A stretch of DNA of 22,826 bases, from positions 1-22,826 of the IMG/VR virus record IMGVR_UViG_3300025669_000203. The stretch is one strand, 5' to 3'. The notes beneath the pieces were generated by a model that was not told the origin of the DNA, ran no database searches, and worked only from the letters and a program-made list of their open reading frames with translations. Every line of letters starts with the position of its first letter. Within the stretch, counting starts at the first letter, position 1. This DNA is from a virus. This document shows, piece by piece, positions 12,986 through 19,786 of the stretch. The position numbers were made by a program, and so were the translations under genes.

Positions 12986-13729
12986 TTACATCTCATCATG
13001 ATTTGTCATTTTTATTGTACCCTGTTCGGCACCCCCGGTATCCGAAAATGTTCTTGGGTGTGATGATAGGTACTCAGCTGCCATCAATTCGAGAGCACGA
13101 TTTGCCTTTTTGGTTTCACCGTCAATACCAGCTTGGACCAAACCATCGCTAACTATTTTCAGCTGTTCTTCACTTCCCATATTGAAAGATAAATGTAAAT
13201 TCAACTCCCCAGACGTATTACTTGAGTCTCTAGCTTTTCTTTCCTTATCATCTTTACCAATAAACGAGTCAACGTGGGGTATAGTTTGGTCACTCTCAAG
13301 CTGTGTACGTAAAACCTTAACCGTCTTATCGCTGAGTCCAACGCAGGATGCAATATAATTGTTGGCTCTCTCTGGGAACTGTTTCAACAGTAACTTGCCC
13401 GCTGCCCTTCTCTCTGTAATGGTAAGTGGAAGACATAAATGTTTTGTGTTTGATGTTATTGCTTCCTCAAGGGCTTGGCAAAAAAGACCCTCCTTGCGTT
13501 CAGCCCATATGTGATCTTGACCAAGGTTAAGCCTTGCAATCCTACGGTGTGATCCAGCCACAAGGCATGGTTGAGTGAAATCTCGGTCTGTTATATCATA
13601 AACTACTATTGGGTCTGTGTCGTCAATATTTTCCATCAACGTCTTAACGTGATCTTGGTTTATCTCCCGAATTTTAAGCGAAAGTAGCAACTTAATATCG
13701 GAAATCCGAAGTTGTACAGTTTTAGCCAT
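12986..13729 (-). CDS. ParB-like DNA-binding protein
   Basis: A 247-residue protein with a ParB/Sulfiredoxin-like N-terminal domain: MAKTVQLRISDIKLLLSLKI, then an IREINQDHVKTLMENI helix and the VAGSHRRIARLNLG motif (57-70), the counterpart of the CTP-binding GERRxxA box of ParB. Residues ~95-143 (NTKHLCLPLTITERRAAGKL, LLKQFPERANNYIASCVGLS) are a typical C-terminal helix-turn-helix. The last ~100 residues are low-complexity and charged. No ParA gene or parS-like repeats are seen nearby, so partitioning is unlikely; a transcription or recombination role as in some ParB-like phage regulators is more plausible. RBS: GAGGGGAATTAA. Confidence 0.75.
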   Translation of the reverse strand: MAKTVQLRISDIKLLLSLKIREINQDHVKTLMENIDDTDPIVVYDITDRDFTQPCLVAGSHRRIARLNLGQDHIWAERKEGLFCQALEEAITSNTKHLCLPLTITERRAAGKLLLKQFPERANNYIASCVGLSDKTVKVLRTQLESDQTIPHVDSFIGKDDKERKARDSSNTSGELNLHLSFNMGSEEQLKIVSDGLVQAGIDGETKKANRALELMAAEYLSSHPRTFSDTGGAEQGTIKMTNHDEM

Positions 13730-13918
13730 TTAATTCCCCTCTCTGTTTATCTCAATCCAAGTAGCTACCTGCTCGAAGTCTTCTTGAATTGATTCTGTTA
13801 TTAAGTTTTCTTTTTCTTCTTCTGTTTCACAACTAGACAACTCATCGTCATCTATGTATAAATATTGTGGTCTTGAACCACCGCAATATCCATCGTCTAC
13901 TTGCCATGTTATTTTCAC
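13730..13918 (-). CDS. Small conserved phage protein (62 aa)
   Basis: A 62-residue acidic protein, read from GTG 13918 (RBS GGGAGGTAAA, GTGA overlap with the upstream stop); the frame extends 4 codons further, to TTG 13930, without an RBS. MKITWQVDDGYCGGSRPQYL, then IDDDELSSCETEEEKENLIT and VQ-type acidic end (ESIQEDFEQVATWIE) resemble a small conserved phage family with the same GGSRPQ...DDDELxxC arrangement. No enzymatic motif is seen. It lies between the membrane-anchored protein and the ParB-like gene and is translationally coupled to both. Confidence 0.65.
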   Translation of the reverse strand: MKITWQVDDGYCGGSRPQYLYIDDDELSSCETEEEKENLITESIQEDFEQVATWIEINREGN

Positions 13919-14235
13919 TTTACCTCCCAAAATCGTACCCTCTGGTTAACTAAAAATTGTTTTAGTGCTCCGTTTACCAACTGTTCCTTGTCGAATGATT
14001 TAAATTTTATAACTACAAGTTCACCTATTGTTTTCTTAATGGCAGGTGTTGCTGTTTTGTGTTGCTCATAGTACATTGCAAGGTCTTCGGCTCTGTTGTT
14101 TGGTACTATTATTTGGCTTTGCTTAGACTCTACCTCTAAGTCTTTTACTTGTTTATCCATACTTATTATTTGATATCTTAAAGCACAACAAATAATAATT
14201 ACCATACCAGCTAAAACAATAGAGATATCTTTCAT
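13915..14235 (-). CDS. N-terminally membrane-anchored hypothetical protein (106 aa)
   Basis: A 106-residue protein with one N-terminal hydrophobic helix (SIVLAGMVIIICCALRY, ~5-21) and a polar, partly coiled-coil domain beyond it (ISMDKQVKDLEVESKQSQII). This is the layout of Rz-like (i-spanin) or anchored regulatory proteins, but the position in the early block argues against a spanin. RBS: GAGGGTGGCTAA; start overlaps the previous stop by 4 nt (ATGA). No lipobox is seen. Function unknown. Confidence 0.65.
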   Translation of the reverse strand: MKDISIVLAGMVIIICCALRYQIISMDKQVKDLEVESKQSQIIVPNNRAEDLAMYYEQHKTATPAIKKTIGELVVIKFKSFDKEQLVNGALKQFLVNQRVRFWEVK

Positions 14236-14492
14236 TTAGCCACCCTCTTTTTCGACTTCTTTTTCGTTAATATCGTTTTACTTGGCACCTCATCGACCTG
14301 CTTAATCTCAAGACCGAGATGGTCAAGTATAAGCTGAACCGAATCTTTGAGTGATATCTCTTCTCGTTGGAAGTAGCTGTAAAATCCAACCGTGGCCTTA
14401 GTTTCACCGTATGGTATTTTTAGCTTGTCCTGTATTGAAGCAATATCTACCCTAACCCTGTCTGTTATCCTCTTCTCAATCTTTTTAAACAT
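14232..14492 (-). CDS. Hypothetical protein with basic C-terminus (86 aa)
   Basis: Read from ATG 14492, chosen because of an AAAGGAGATGAT RBS; the frame from 14513 begins within the previous gene and has no RBS. The 86-residue protein has a helical core (FKKIEKRITDRVRVDIASIQ; DSVQLILDHLGLEIKQVDEV) and a Lys-rich tail (TKKKSKKRVAK) that could bind nucleic acid. It follows the RDF-like gene. Family not recognised. Confidence 0.65.
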   Translation of the reverse strand: MFKKIEKRITDRVRVDIASIQDKLKIPYGETKATVGFYSYFQREEISLKDSVQLILDHLGLEIKQVDEVPSKTILTKKKSKKRVAK

Positions 14493-14502
14493 ATCATCTC
14501 CT

Positions 14503-15855
14503 TTATAAGCCATCTTTCATTGTTGAAAGCATACTCTTTAATACTTCTGGTTCACTTTTACTGTCGTTAAGAAAGTCAATAGAACCCAGCCACTTGTCTT
14601 CGTCAAAACCGTGCATTGATTCTACCTGATACAATTTATAGAAATACTTCTTCAGCAGTTCACACTCTGGCTTATCAAGTCCAATCTCACCAACTATGGC
14701 CCAGAACTGTCTGTTGAATTTCGCCTGTTCATCCGTGAATGTCTCTTTCTCCGGTACTGCATTAAAGGGGTCTTCAATAAAAGCCATGGCCTCATCAAAT
14801 GTAAGTTCAGACATTTTTTCAACACCAAGTCCAGACATGTAGGTTTTGAGGTAATCTTTATGTTCTTCATCTCTTGCCTGAATCGCATTGATAGACTTAA
14901 CCTGTAATGATTTGATTCCTGCGGTCATTACATCTTTACCATTTAGCTTGATCTTCTGTGTCAGCTTGCGCGGTACTTGCGCGGTACTTGCGCGGTGCTT
15001 GCTTGGTTCTTGCTTGACGACTGGTTCCTCTGTGGATTCTTCACTCGCACTGAAGGTTGTTGCTTTGTCATCTTCAGCTTCAACACTCATATCAATAACT
15101 GGTATTACTGGCTGTGAATCATCCATCTCTGGGTTGATGTCTTCCGGTTCTGGAAGTATAATGTTTTTTGAATGGTGTAACCCTAGGTTTCCATCCCTAA
15201 GTTTCTGATACTGGTCTTCGTTAATATTGGGATATAACCTAACAATATAGTGTGTTTGGGGTGCCGAATTGGCACTACCACCACCAGTCTTCTGTGGTGT
15301 CCTCTCTAGAAGTAGTGGTATTAATGCAAACCTGTTCTCACCAGTTATGCTTTGGATGTAATCACCAACATGTTTTATACCAGAATTTATTGAAACGGTT
15401 GAGTGAAAAGAGCCTGTGTCTAAAGAATAGCACCACCCCATGGATACCTTGGGCAACATGAAGAATAAAGACCCTCTTAAGCTACACTGACCAGAATCAA
15501 GTTTCTCACAAGGGCAGTTAATCTGTTCAATCAATCCATTATCCTGTTTCCTCCACGCTATCTCTCCGTCACCCTTACACTTGACACCAACCGAACCACC
15601 ATACCACTTGTATGACTGGGGGAAGACAGATTCTATCCGATTCACGGGGAACATTATTTGTAGCTGTTTTGGTTTATCCCCGAACACCTCTTGAACATCT
15701 TCAGGACAGACGAAATAGTCAGTCTCTTTTGGGTACTCTTTACCATTTTGATTTTTTACCTTAATACCCAACCTTATCTTACCCCGCCTCGGCATATATC
15801 TTATGTCGGATAATCCCCGTATTTTGGTGATTGATGGAAAACCTTGTCTATTCAT
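14503..15855 (-). CDS. phiC31-gp3-like recombination directionality factor (RDF) family protein with long C-terminal extension
   Basis: A 450-residue protein. Residues ~1-235 follow the pattern of the gp3-like family: PRRGKIRLGIKVKN, YPKETDYFVCPEDV, LQIMFPVNRIESVFPQSYKW, then a zinc-type Cys set (C93, C114, C116, C124) and MGWCYSLDTGSFHSTVSINS. In phiC31 the gp3 protein switches a serine integrase from integration to excision; members elsewhere may have other recombination roles. The length is nearly twice the phiC31 protein (~244 residues): residues ~240-300 are a low-complexity linker and ~300-450 a helical domain of unknown role. No integrase lies in the window. The start overlaps the upstream stop by 4 nt; RBS GGGAGATGAA. 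Confidence 0.7.
   Translation of the reverse strand: MNRQGFPSITKIRGLSDIRYMPRRGKIRLGIKVKNQNGKEYPKETDYFVCPEDVQEVFGDKPKQLQIMFPVNRIESVFPQSYKWYGGSVGVKCKGDGEIAWRKQDNGLIEQINCPCEKLDSGQCSLRGSLFFMLPKVSMGWCYSLDTGSFHSTVSINSGIKHVGDYIQSITGENRFALIPLLLERTPQKTGGGSANSAPQTHYIVRLYPNINEDQYQKLRDGNLGLHHSKNIILPEPEDINPEMDDSQPVIPVIDMSVEAEDDKATTFSASEESTEEPVVKQEPSKHRASTAQVPRKLTQKIKLNGKDVMTAGIKSLQVKSINAIQARDEEHKDYLKTYMSGLGVEKMSELTFDEAMAFIEDPFNAVPEKETFTDEQAKFNRQFWAIVGEIGLDKPECELLKKYFYKLYQVESMHGFDEDKWLGSIDFLNDSKSEPEVLKSMLSTMKDGL
14965..15002. repeat. 11-bp tandem repeat (three copies plus a partial copy)
   Basis: Unit CTTGCGCGGTA at 14965-14975 and 14976-14986, CTTGCGCGGTG at 14987-14997, then a partial CTTGC. It lies inside the low-complexity linker of the RDF-like protein. 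Because 11 is not a multiple of 3, each copy is read in a different frame, yet three copies add exactly 11 codons, so the reading frame is kept. Confidence 0.8.
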
Positions 15856-16886
15856 TTCATCTCCCTTAATTGTTGTTTTTTAAGTTTTTGGTGATATCTA
15901 ACATGGTCTCCGGTACATGAAAATAGCATAAGATTGGAAGTTTCATTATTGGTCTTATTTTCGTCAATATGATGAACAACTTCTTTTTTAGTTAATTCAC
16001 GCCCTATATGGTTAGCCATTATAACCCTGTGAAGAAACGTATCGTTGTCCGCACCCCTTTCTTTAAACACAACATATCCCATTGCCCTTACACTTAAACC
16101 CTTATATTTATGTCGTAGTTTATAGTAGTTTAAGCGACTTTCAGCACGTGTTCTAGTTTTTATTCCTGAATTTACAAAATAATTTGTAATAGAACGTTGT
16201 GAACACTTAAATAATTTTGCTATTTCTATTTTACTCCATCCATTTTCGTATAAACTTTTCCACTGTTCTTTAACTGATTGTTTAATACACTTACGACTCT
16301 TAATCTCTACACCAACAGATTTAAGGTGTTGCAAAACCGTAGTGTTTGAACACCCATATTTTGTACCTATTTCCATTGATGTTATTCCTTTTTCGTACAA
16401 CTTTTTCCATTTTTCTTTAATTGATGGTTTAACATACCTTTTGTTTTTGACATCAACCCCAACAGATTTAAGGTGTTGATTTACAGCATATTTTGAACAA
16501 CCGTATTGTACACCAATTTCTCTTGTTGTTAACCCTCCTTCATATAAACTTTTCCATTTTTCTTTAGTAGATGGTTTGATGTATATTCTGTTTTTAACCT
16601 CTGCGCCAACAGAATTAAGATAGCTACAAACAGTAGTAGGTGAACAACCATATTTTAAACCTATTTCTGTTGTGGTTAACCCTTTTTCATATAAACTTTT
16701 CCATGGTTCCTTAATCGATGGTTCAATATATGTTCTGTTTTTTAACTCTATGCCAATGGATTTGAGATACCTAGAAACAGAAGCATATGAGCATCCAGAA
16801 ATTTCACCAATCTCCCTTAACGTCAAACCTGATTCGTACATTTTCTTCCAATTTTTCTTGATTTTCAACGAGACTACTTTAACCAT
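15852..16886 (-). CDS. Protein with five tandem helix-turn-helix repeats and a C-terminal HNH domain
   Basis: A 344-residue protein from ATG 16886 (RBS GGGGGTTGGT; the frame extends to 16910 without an RBS). Residues ~8-252 are five copies of a ~49-residue unit, starting near 8, 58, 107, 156 and 205, with the consensus 'KEKWKSLYEKGLTTREIG-KYGCS--TV--HLKSVGVEVKNR-YIKPS'. Each unit is a complete helix-turn-helix; the most variable residues lie in the predicted recognition helix (YASVSR, PTTVCS, KYAVNQ, NTTVLQ, QRSITN). Residues ~284-335 are an HNH module (HRVIMANHIGRELTKK, VVHHIDENKTNN, GDHVRYH). A homing-type endonuclease with an extended modular DNA-binding array is likely. The gene overlaps the RDF-like gene by 4 nt. 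Confidence 0.85.
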   Translation of the reverse strand: MVKVVSLKIKKNWKKMYESGLTLREIGEISGCSYASVSRYLKSIGIELKNRTYIEPSIKEPWKSLYEKGLTTTEIGLKYGCSPTTVCSYLNSVGAEVKNRIYIKPSTKEKWKSLYEGGLTTREIGVQYGCSKYAVNQHLKSVGVDVKNKRYVKPSIKEKWKKLYEKGITSMEIGTKYGCSNTTVLQHLKSVGVEIKSRKCIKQSVKEQWKSLYENGWSKIEIAKLFKCSQRSITNYFVNSGIKTRTRAESRLNYYKLRHKYKGLSVRAMGYVVFKERGADNDTFLHRVIMANHIGRELTKKEVVHHIDENKTNNETSNLMLFSCTGDHVRYHQKLKKQQLREMK

Positions 16887-16998
16887 ACCAACCCCCAATA
16901 AAAAAGCCAAAAAAATCCACAGGAGGCTCGGATACCAGCTTTAACACTGATAACTCCCATAGATTTAATTGACTATTTTTATTACTAATTATTTTCAC
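16879..16998 (-). CDS. Possible 39-aa leader peptide overlapping the HTH-HNH gene start
   Basis: A GTG start at 16998 follows a consensus GGAGGACGTA RBS and opens a 39-residue frame (MKIISNKNSQLNLWELSVLK, then EPPVDFFGFFIGGWYG) that ends at 16879, overlapping the start of the HTH-HNH gene by 8 nt. The overlap and the strong RBS suggest translational coupling. GCTCGGA upstream of the RBS is complementary to TCCGAGC inside the ORF, so the RBS may be occluded by a stem. It is too short for family assignment; coding status is uncertain. Confidence 0.4.
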   Translation of the reverse strand: MKIISNKNSQLNLWELSVLKLVSEPPVDFFGFFIGGWYG

Positions 16999-17026
16999 TA
17001 CGTCCTCCGAGCATAAACTTGAGGGA

Positions 17027-17055
17027 AGCTTACACCGTTATTATTGTTTTGTCAA
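17027..17055 (-). promoter_or_regulatory. Promoter-like sequence upstream of the leader ORF and HTH-HNH gene
   Basis: On the minus strand TTGACA (17055-17050) is a perfect -35, followed by a 17-nt spacer and TAAGCT (17032-17027) as a weak -10. It matches the sequence at 11688-11660 at 21 of 29 positions, including AACAAT in the spacer and GGTGTA before the -10. The match and the intergenic location support a real promoter for the HTH-HNH gene. Confidence 0.5.
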
Positions 17056-17071
17056 GAAAAACTGTTTATCT

Positions 17072-17731
17072 TTATAATTTAACCTTGTTGATTGACTCTT
17101 TAAATGACTTGGCAGACTCTTTGCTTATTTCAAATGATTCACCACCGATTGTAATTGGGACTTTTCTTGATTCGACATACCACTCATCAACATTAAACAA
17201 CTCGTCAAATGTTATGTAGCCACTATTATCCCACACTACTCTTTGGAATTTGTCGTCTGTTTTGATTACATAAGAACTACAAATACCATATTTAATCTTT
17301 TCACCAAATTCTGCATGTTCCCATGCTTCTTTAAATTTCATTGTTTTCTCCTTGTTTTGCGGATATACGCAGGTTACTGTTTTGTTTGATCTGTTGTTAA
17401 CAATAAAATGTGTACAAAGTCTACACCCGTCACTACCCACACCATTTTGTGTACCGAAAGGGCACGATGTTGGGCAAAATAAACCATCATATTTGTACTC
17501 AATCTCATTACCCTCCACAATCTCCCAGTCACCATCGTTGAGACAAAAACTGTTAAATTCATCCCTAGCGTTCTTGATGCCATAATCGTTAATAAAGCTG
17601 AAGCCTCTTCCGTTGATTCTACCCACACCGCTTAGGTTAAACCCTAAAACACCATACCATTTACCCGCTGTCAGATAATCCACCAGCTTACCTTTAAAAC
17701 TTTTTATTCTTGCATAATATTGTGTCATCAT
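17072..17731 (-). CDS. Fusion protein: Cys-rich N-terminal part plus 88/89-aa module with an internal start
   Basis: A 219-residue frame, starting ATG 17731 (ATGA overlap with the nuclease gene; RBS AAGGAAGGTGGT). Residues 1-130 hold a beta-type start (MMTQYYARIKSFKGKLVDYL) and a metal-binding cluster (FCPTSCPFG, GCRLCTHF, VTCVYP). Residues 131-219 (MKFKEAWEHAEFGEKIKYG ... GESFEISKESAKSFKESINK) are paralogous to the first 88 residues of the gene at 20276-20965. The junction contains an intact RBS (AAGGAGAAAACA) and ATG at 17341, so a separate 89-aa protein is probably also made. The codon before it is CAA (17359-17357), one transition from TAA. Either a stop-loss fusion or a designed nested gene; function unknown. 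Confidence 0.75.
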   Translation of the reverse strand: MMTQYYARIKSFKGKLVDYLTAGKWYGVLGFNLSGVGRINGRGFSFINDYGIKNARDEFNSFCLNDGDWEIVEGNEIEYKYDGLFCPTSCPFGTQNGVGSDGCRLCTHFIVNNRSNKTVTCVYPQNKEKTMKFKEAWEHAEFGEKIKYGICSSYVIKTDDKFQRVVWDNSGYITFDELFNVDEWYVESRKVPITIGGESFEISKESAKSFKESINKVKL

Positions 17732-18840
17732 ACCACCTTCCTTGCTGTTAAGTGTAATGTTTCAGACAAACCTTCTTTTTTCTTTTTAATATTAACAGAA
17801 ACAGTGAAGTCCCGTGTAAACCCCTTCTTTGTGTTGAGTTTTTCAAGTCCCCTGACTATTGGTATCTTTATTTCTTCTTTTAACAGTTTGAATTTCTTTT
17901 CCTGCGCACGATATGTGTCGTACAGTATCAAGTCCTGATTGAAGTCATCGTCAATAATTTCTGAGGTCTGCAATCTTTTCTCAAAGTCTTTTTCAATTTC
18001 CGTCCAACATATCTGGTTCCACTGGCAGTAATCACACCGCCATGATTCACCAATCACATAGTCTCTTTCGTGAAGTTTACCTTCAACTGCAAATTTCTCA
18101 ATTTCTAAGAACCTATTGGTACACAGTTCAGTTATACGTGGTAGCACTACGTTAAGAATTTCCACCTCTTTATTACTGTTGGCTTTTTCATACACAACCA
18201 TAGTGTCAAGGTCTAGGTCATAGTACACGAGGTACTCCACAAATGCTGATGTGTTCTTGTTCTTTATTAGTATAGTAGCCCTGTTTATTCCGTACCCTTC
18301 AAGTAACAGCCCCCTTAAACCCCAAGCGGTCTGTGTAAAGAATGATAGCGGTAAGCCACTGTCCCACCATTTTTGAAATGCGAAACAGCTTATTGCCTTG
18401 TGCTCAAAGAGATACTCGGTACCCATTAAATCGGTTATTATGCCATCAATGTGGGTATGCATGTGCTCAGGTGGTACCCACCTACTACTGTCTTTACCCT
18501 CTGCAACCGACCCGTCTGATTTATAACTTTCTTCACATTGTGGGCACATATAACCTTCTAGGTTTATCCCCTTAACTGGGATGTTCATAGTAAACTGGTT
18601 GCTGTGGTGCCGATAGCTTGTCTTGTTAATCCTTTTGATGCTGTTGGCTTCTTGGTCGTTACCATCCTCAAACACACCATACGCCCTTGATGACATCCCG
18701 TGCTTTGTATAATTTTGCCTGTGATAATCCATTTGTCTTAAACATCTTTCAGGGTCAGAACTTGACGGTCTTGCCCGATAAGCCTGTTCTTTTTCTTCAC
18801 CTTCAATCTTTAGGCTGTCATTTACGACTTCAGCTAGCAT
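17728..18840 (-). CDS. Cas4/AddB-type PD-(D/E)XK exonuclease with Fe-S cysteines
   Basis: A 370-residue nuclease of the RecB/Cas4 superfamily. Motifs: RPSSSDPERCLRQMDYH (C33 and a basic helix), MHTHIDGIITDL (H130, D132), EYLFEHKAIS (E146-x-K148) and QTAWGLRGLLL (~170-180), the QxxxY-type helix. Three further cysteines at C269, C272 and C278 (WRCDYCQWNQICW) complete, with C33, a likely 4Fe-4S site of the kind that fastens the nuclease fold. An extra CPQC pair (C99, C102) is an insert. Enzymes of this type resect DNA ends for recombination. The gene overlaps its neighbours at both ends (11 nt and ATGA). RBS: GAGGAGAAAGAGA. Confidence 0.82.
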   Translation of the reverse strand: MLAEVVNDSLKIEGEEKEQAYRARPSSSDPERCLRQMDYHRQNYTKHGMSSRAYGVFEDGNDQEANSIKRINKTSYRHHSNQFTMNIPVKGINLEGYMCPQCEESYKSDGSVAEGKDSSRWVPPEHMHTHIDGIITDLMGTEYLFEHKAISCFAFQKWWDSGLPLSFFTQTAWGLRGLLLEGYGINRATILIKNKNTSAFVEYLVYYDLDLDTMVVYEKANSNKEVEILNVVLPRITELCTNRFLEIEKFAVEGKLHERDYVIGESWRCDYCQWNQICWTEIEKDFEKRLQTSEIIDDDFNQDLILYDTYRAQEKKFKLLKEEIKIPIVRGLEKLNTKKGFTRDFTVSVNIKKKKEGLSETLHLTARKVV

Positions 18841-19075
18841 TCTCTTTCTCCTCTTCTGCTTTTGATAGTATATATTCTTCTATCTGAAGGAATGCGTTTT
18901 CATATGTTGGGCCAGTAAAGTGCACCTCAAATACACTATTCCAGATACCACACTTATCTTCTATTTCACCATCACACCATCTGTGTCGTCTAAAATAAAC
19001 ATCAATATACCCTTCTGGGAACATTTCAAAAGCCTTCTTACTTGCTTGGTCGTGTGTCATTGGTTTCTTTTTCAT
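18830..19075 (-). CDS. Hypothetical protein (81 aa)
   Basis: An 81-residue protein with a basic N-terminus (MKKKPMTHDQASKKAFEMFP), a mixed beta/helix middle (YIDVYFRRHRWCDGEIEDKC and SVFEVHFTGP) and a helical acidic tail (FLQIEEYILSKAEEEKENAS) that overlaps the nuclease start by 11 nt. The beta-strand pattern around residues 22-55 and the final helix suggest a small alpha/beta fold. It lacks known motifs. TAATG overlap with the upstream gene implies coupling. Function unknown. Confidence 0.7.
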   Translation of the reverse strand: MKKKPMTHDQASKKAFEMFPEGYIDVYFRRHRWCDGEIEDKCGIWNSVFEVHFTGPTYENAFLQIEEYILSKAEEEKENAS

Positions 19076-19566
19076 TACATAACGTCCTTTCCGTCTGTTC
19101 CAACTGTTGTGTAACTATTTTTTTTAATACAATGTCTAACGTGGTCATCACCAAACATGCGTAGCACCCTGTAAACCAATCTTGCTAAGAATTTACACAT
19201 GCCATCTGCCACACACACAGAGAAGAACCTACCGTTGACGGTTTTTCTGTGCTTCTGGTCAAGAAGTTCAAGGACAAACAGTGTGTACAGAGCATCATGT
19301 TCAAGAGATGACCGTATGACAGACCGAATGTCGGGGAAGTAAGTTGCACCATCCCAGACAAAACCAGTCTTTACATGTACCCTTCCGGTTGTCATTAGTT
19401 TAATAAAACCGTCTTCAACTGATTTTCTGAGCTTTATACCTGTGTCGAAGAAATAATCCTCAAGAAGCCGGTACTTGAATAGACTTCCTTTTGGCAGAAC
19501 TTCATATAATATGCCGTTGTGCCCTTTGATTAGATTTTCTGTGTGCTCAAACTTATGTTTTCTCAT
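19075..19566 (-). CDS. DUF1353-like phage protein
   Basis: A 163-residue protein resembling the DUF1353 family: a beta-type first part (LYEVLPKGSLFKYRLLEDYF), then VKTGFVWDGATYFPD, matching the family's 'G-F-x-x-D-G-A-S-x-P' core, and SLEHDALYTLFVLELLD with the conserved H-D-x-L-Y. Family members lie in phage and prophage genomes, usually among structural or lysis genes; their function is not established. The C-terminal 50 residues are basic. RBS: CGGAGGGTAA. Here it sits in the early block between small proteins. Confidence 0.65.
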   Translation of the reverse strand: MRKHKFEHTENLIKGHNGILYEVLPKGSLFKYRLLEDYFFDTGIKLRKSVEDGFIKLMTTGRVHVKTGFVWDGATYFPDIRSVIRSSLEHDALYTLFVLELLDQKHRKTVNGRFFSVCVADGMCKFLARLVYRVLRMFGDDHVRHCIKKNSYTTVGTDGKDVM

Positions 19567-19590
19567 TTACCCTCCGTTGTTGTTTGATGC

Positions 19591-19785
19591 CTAAATTATT
19601 GGTGCCTCTAAAAAACTTTCCTCTTGGTCTAGGTCGGTAGGGGACTCACACATGCAACTGTAGCAAACAAATCCACAGTGAACCGGATGACCACATTTCT
19701 TACGTGGCTTTATGGTTATGTTTGACAGCGCAAGGTTTATTGCTTCCATTATATACGCTTTACTGTATTCCTTCATTTTGGACAT
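19591..19785 (-). CDS. Small Cys-rich protein (64 aa)
   Basis: A 64-residue protein with an amphipathic N-terminal helix (SKMKEYSKAYIMEAINLAL) and a dense Cys/His cluster (CGHPVHCGFVCYSCMC) that probably binds one or two zinc ions. The tail is acidic (DLDQEESFLEAP). RBS: GGGGGTTTAGC, overlapping the end of the upstream gene. Zinc binding is inferred from spacing; no family recognised. Confidence 0.65.
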   Translation of the reverse strand: MSKMKEYSKAYIMEAINLALSNITIKPRKKCGHPVHCGFVCYSCMCESPTDLDQEESFLEAPII

Positions 19786-19786
19786 G

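Noticed and set aside
14888-15208. A 106-codon plus-strand ORF (and others of its kind) inside minus-strand genes.
   Set aside because: They are antisense shadows of well-supported genes, have no RBS, and their composition reflects the opposite coding strand.
17072-17341. The 88/89-aa module as a Tad2/DUF2829 anti-defence protein, because of its MKFKEAW...G...I...DEW layout.
   Set aside because: The resemblance is only a general pattern shared by several small phage families; no diagnostic residues were recognised. A profile or structure comparison would be needed to support it.
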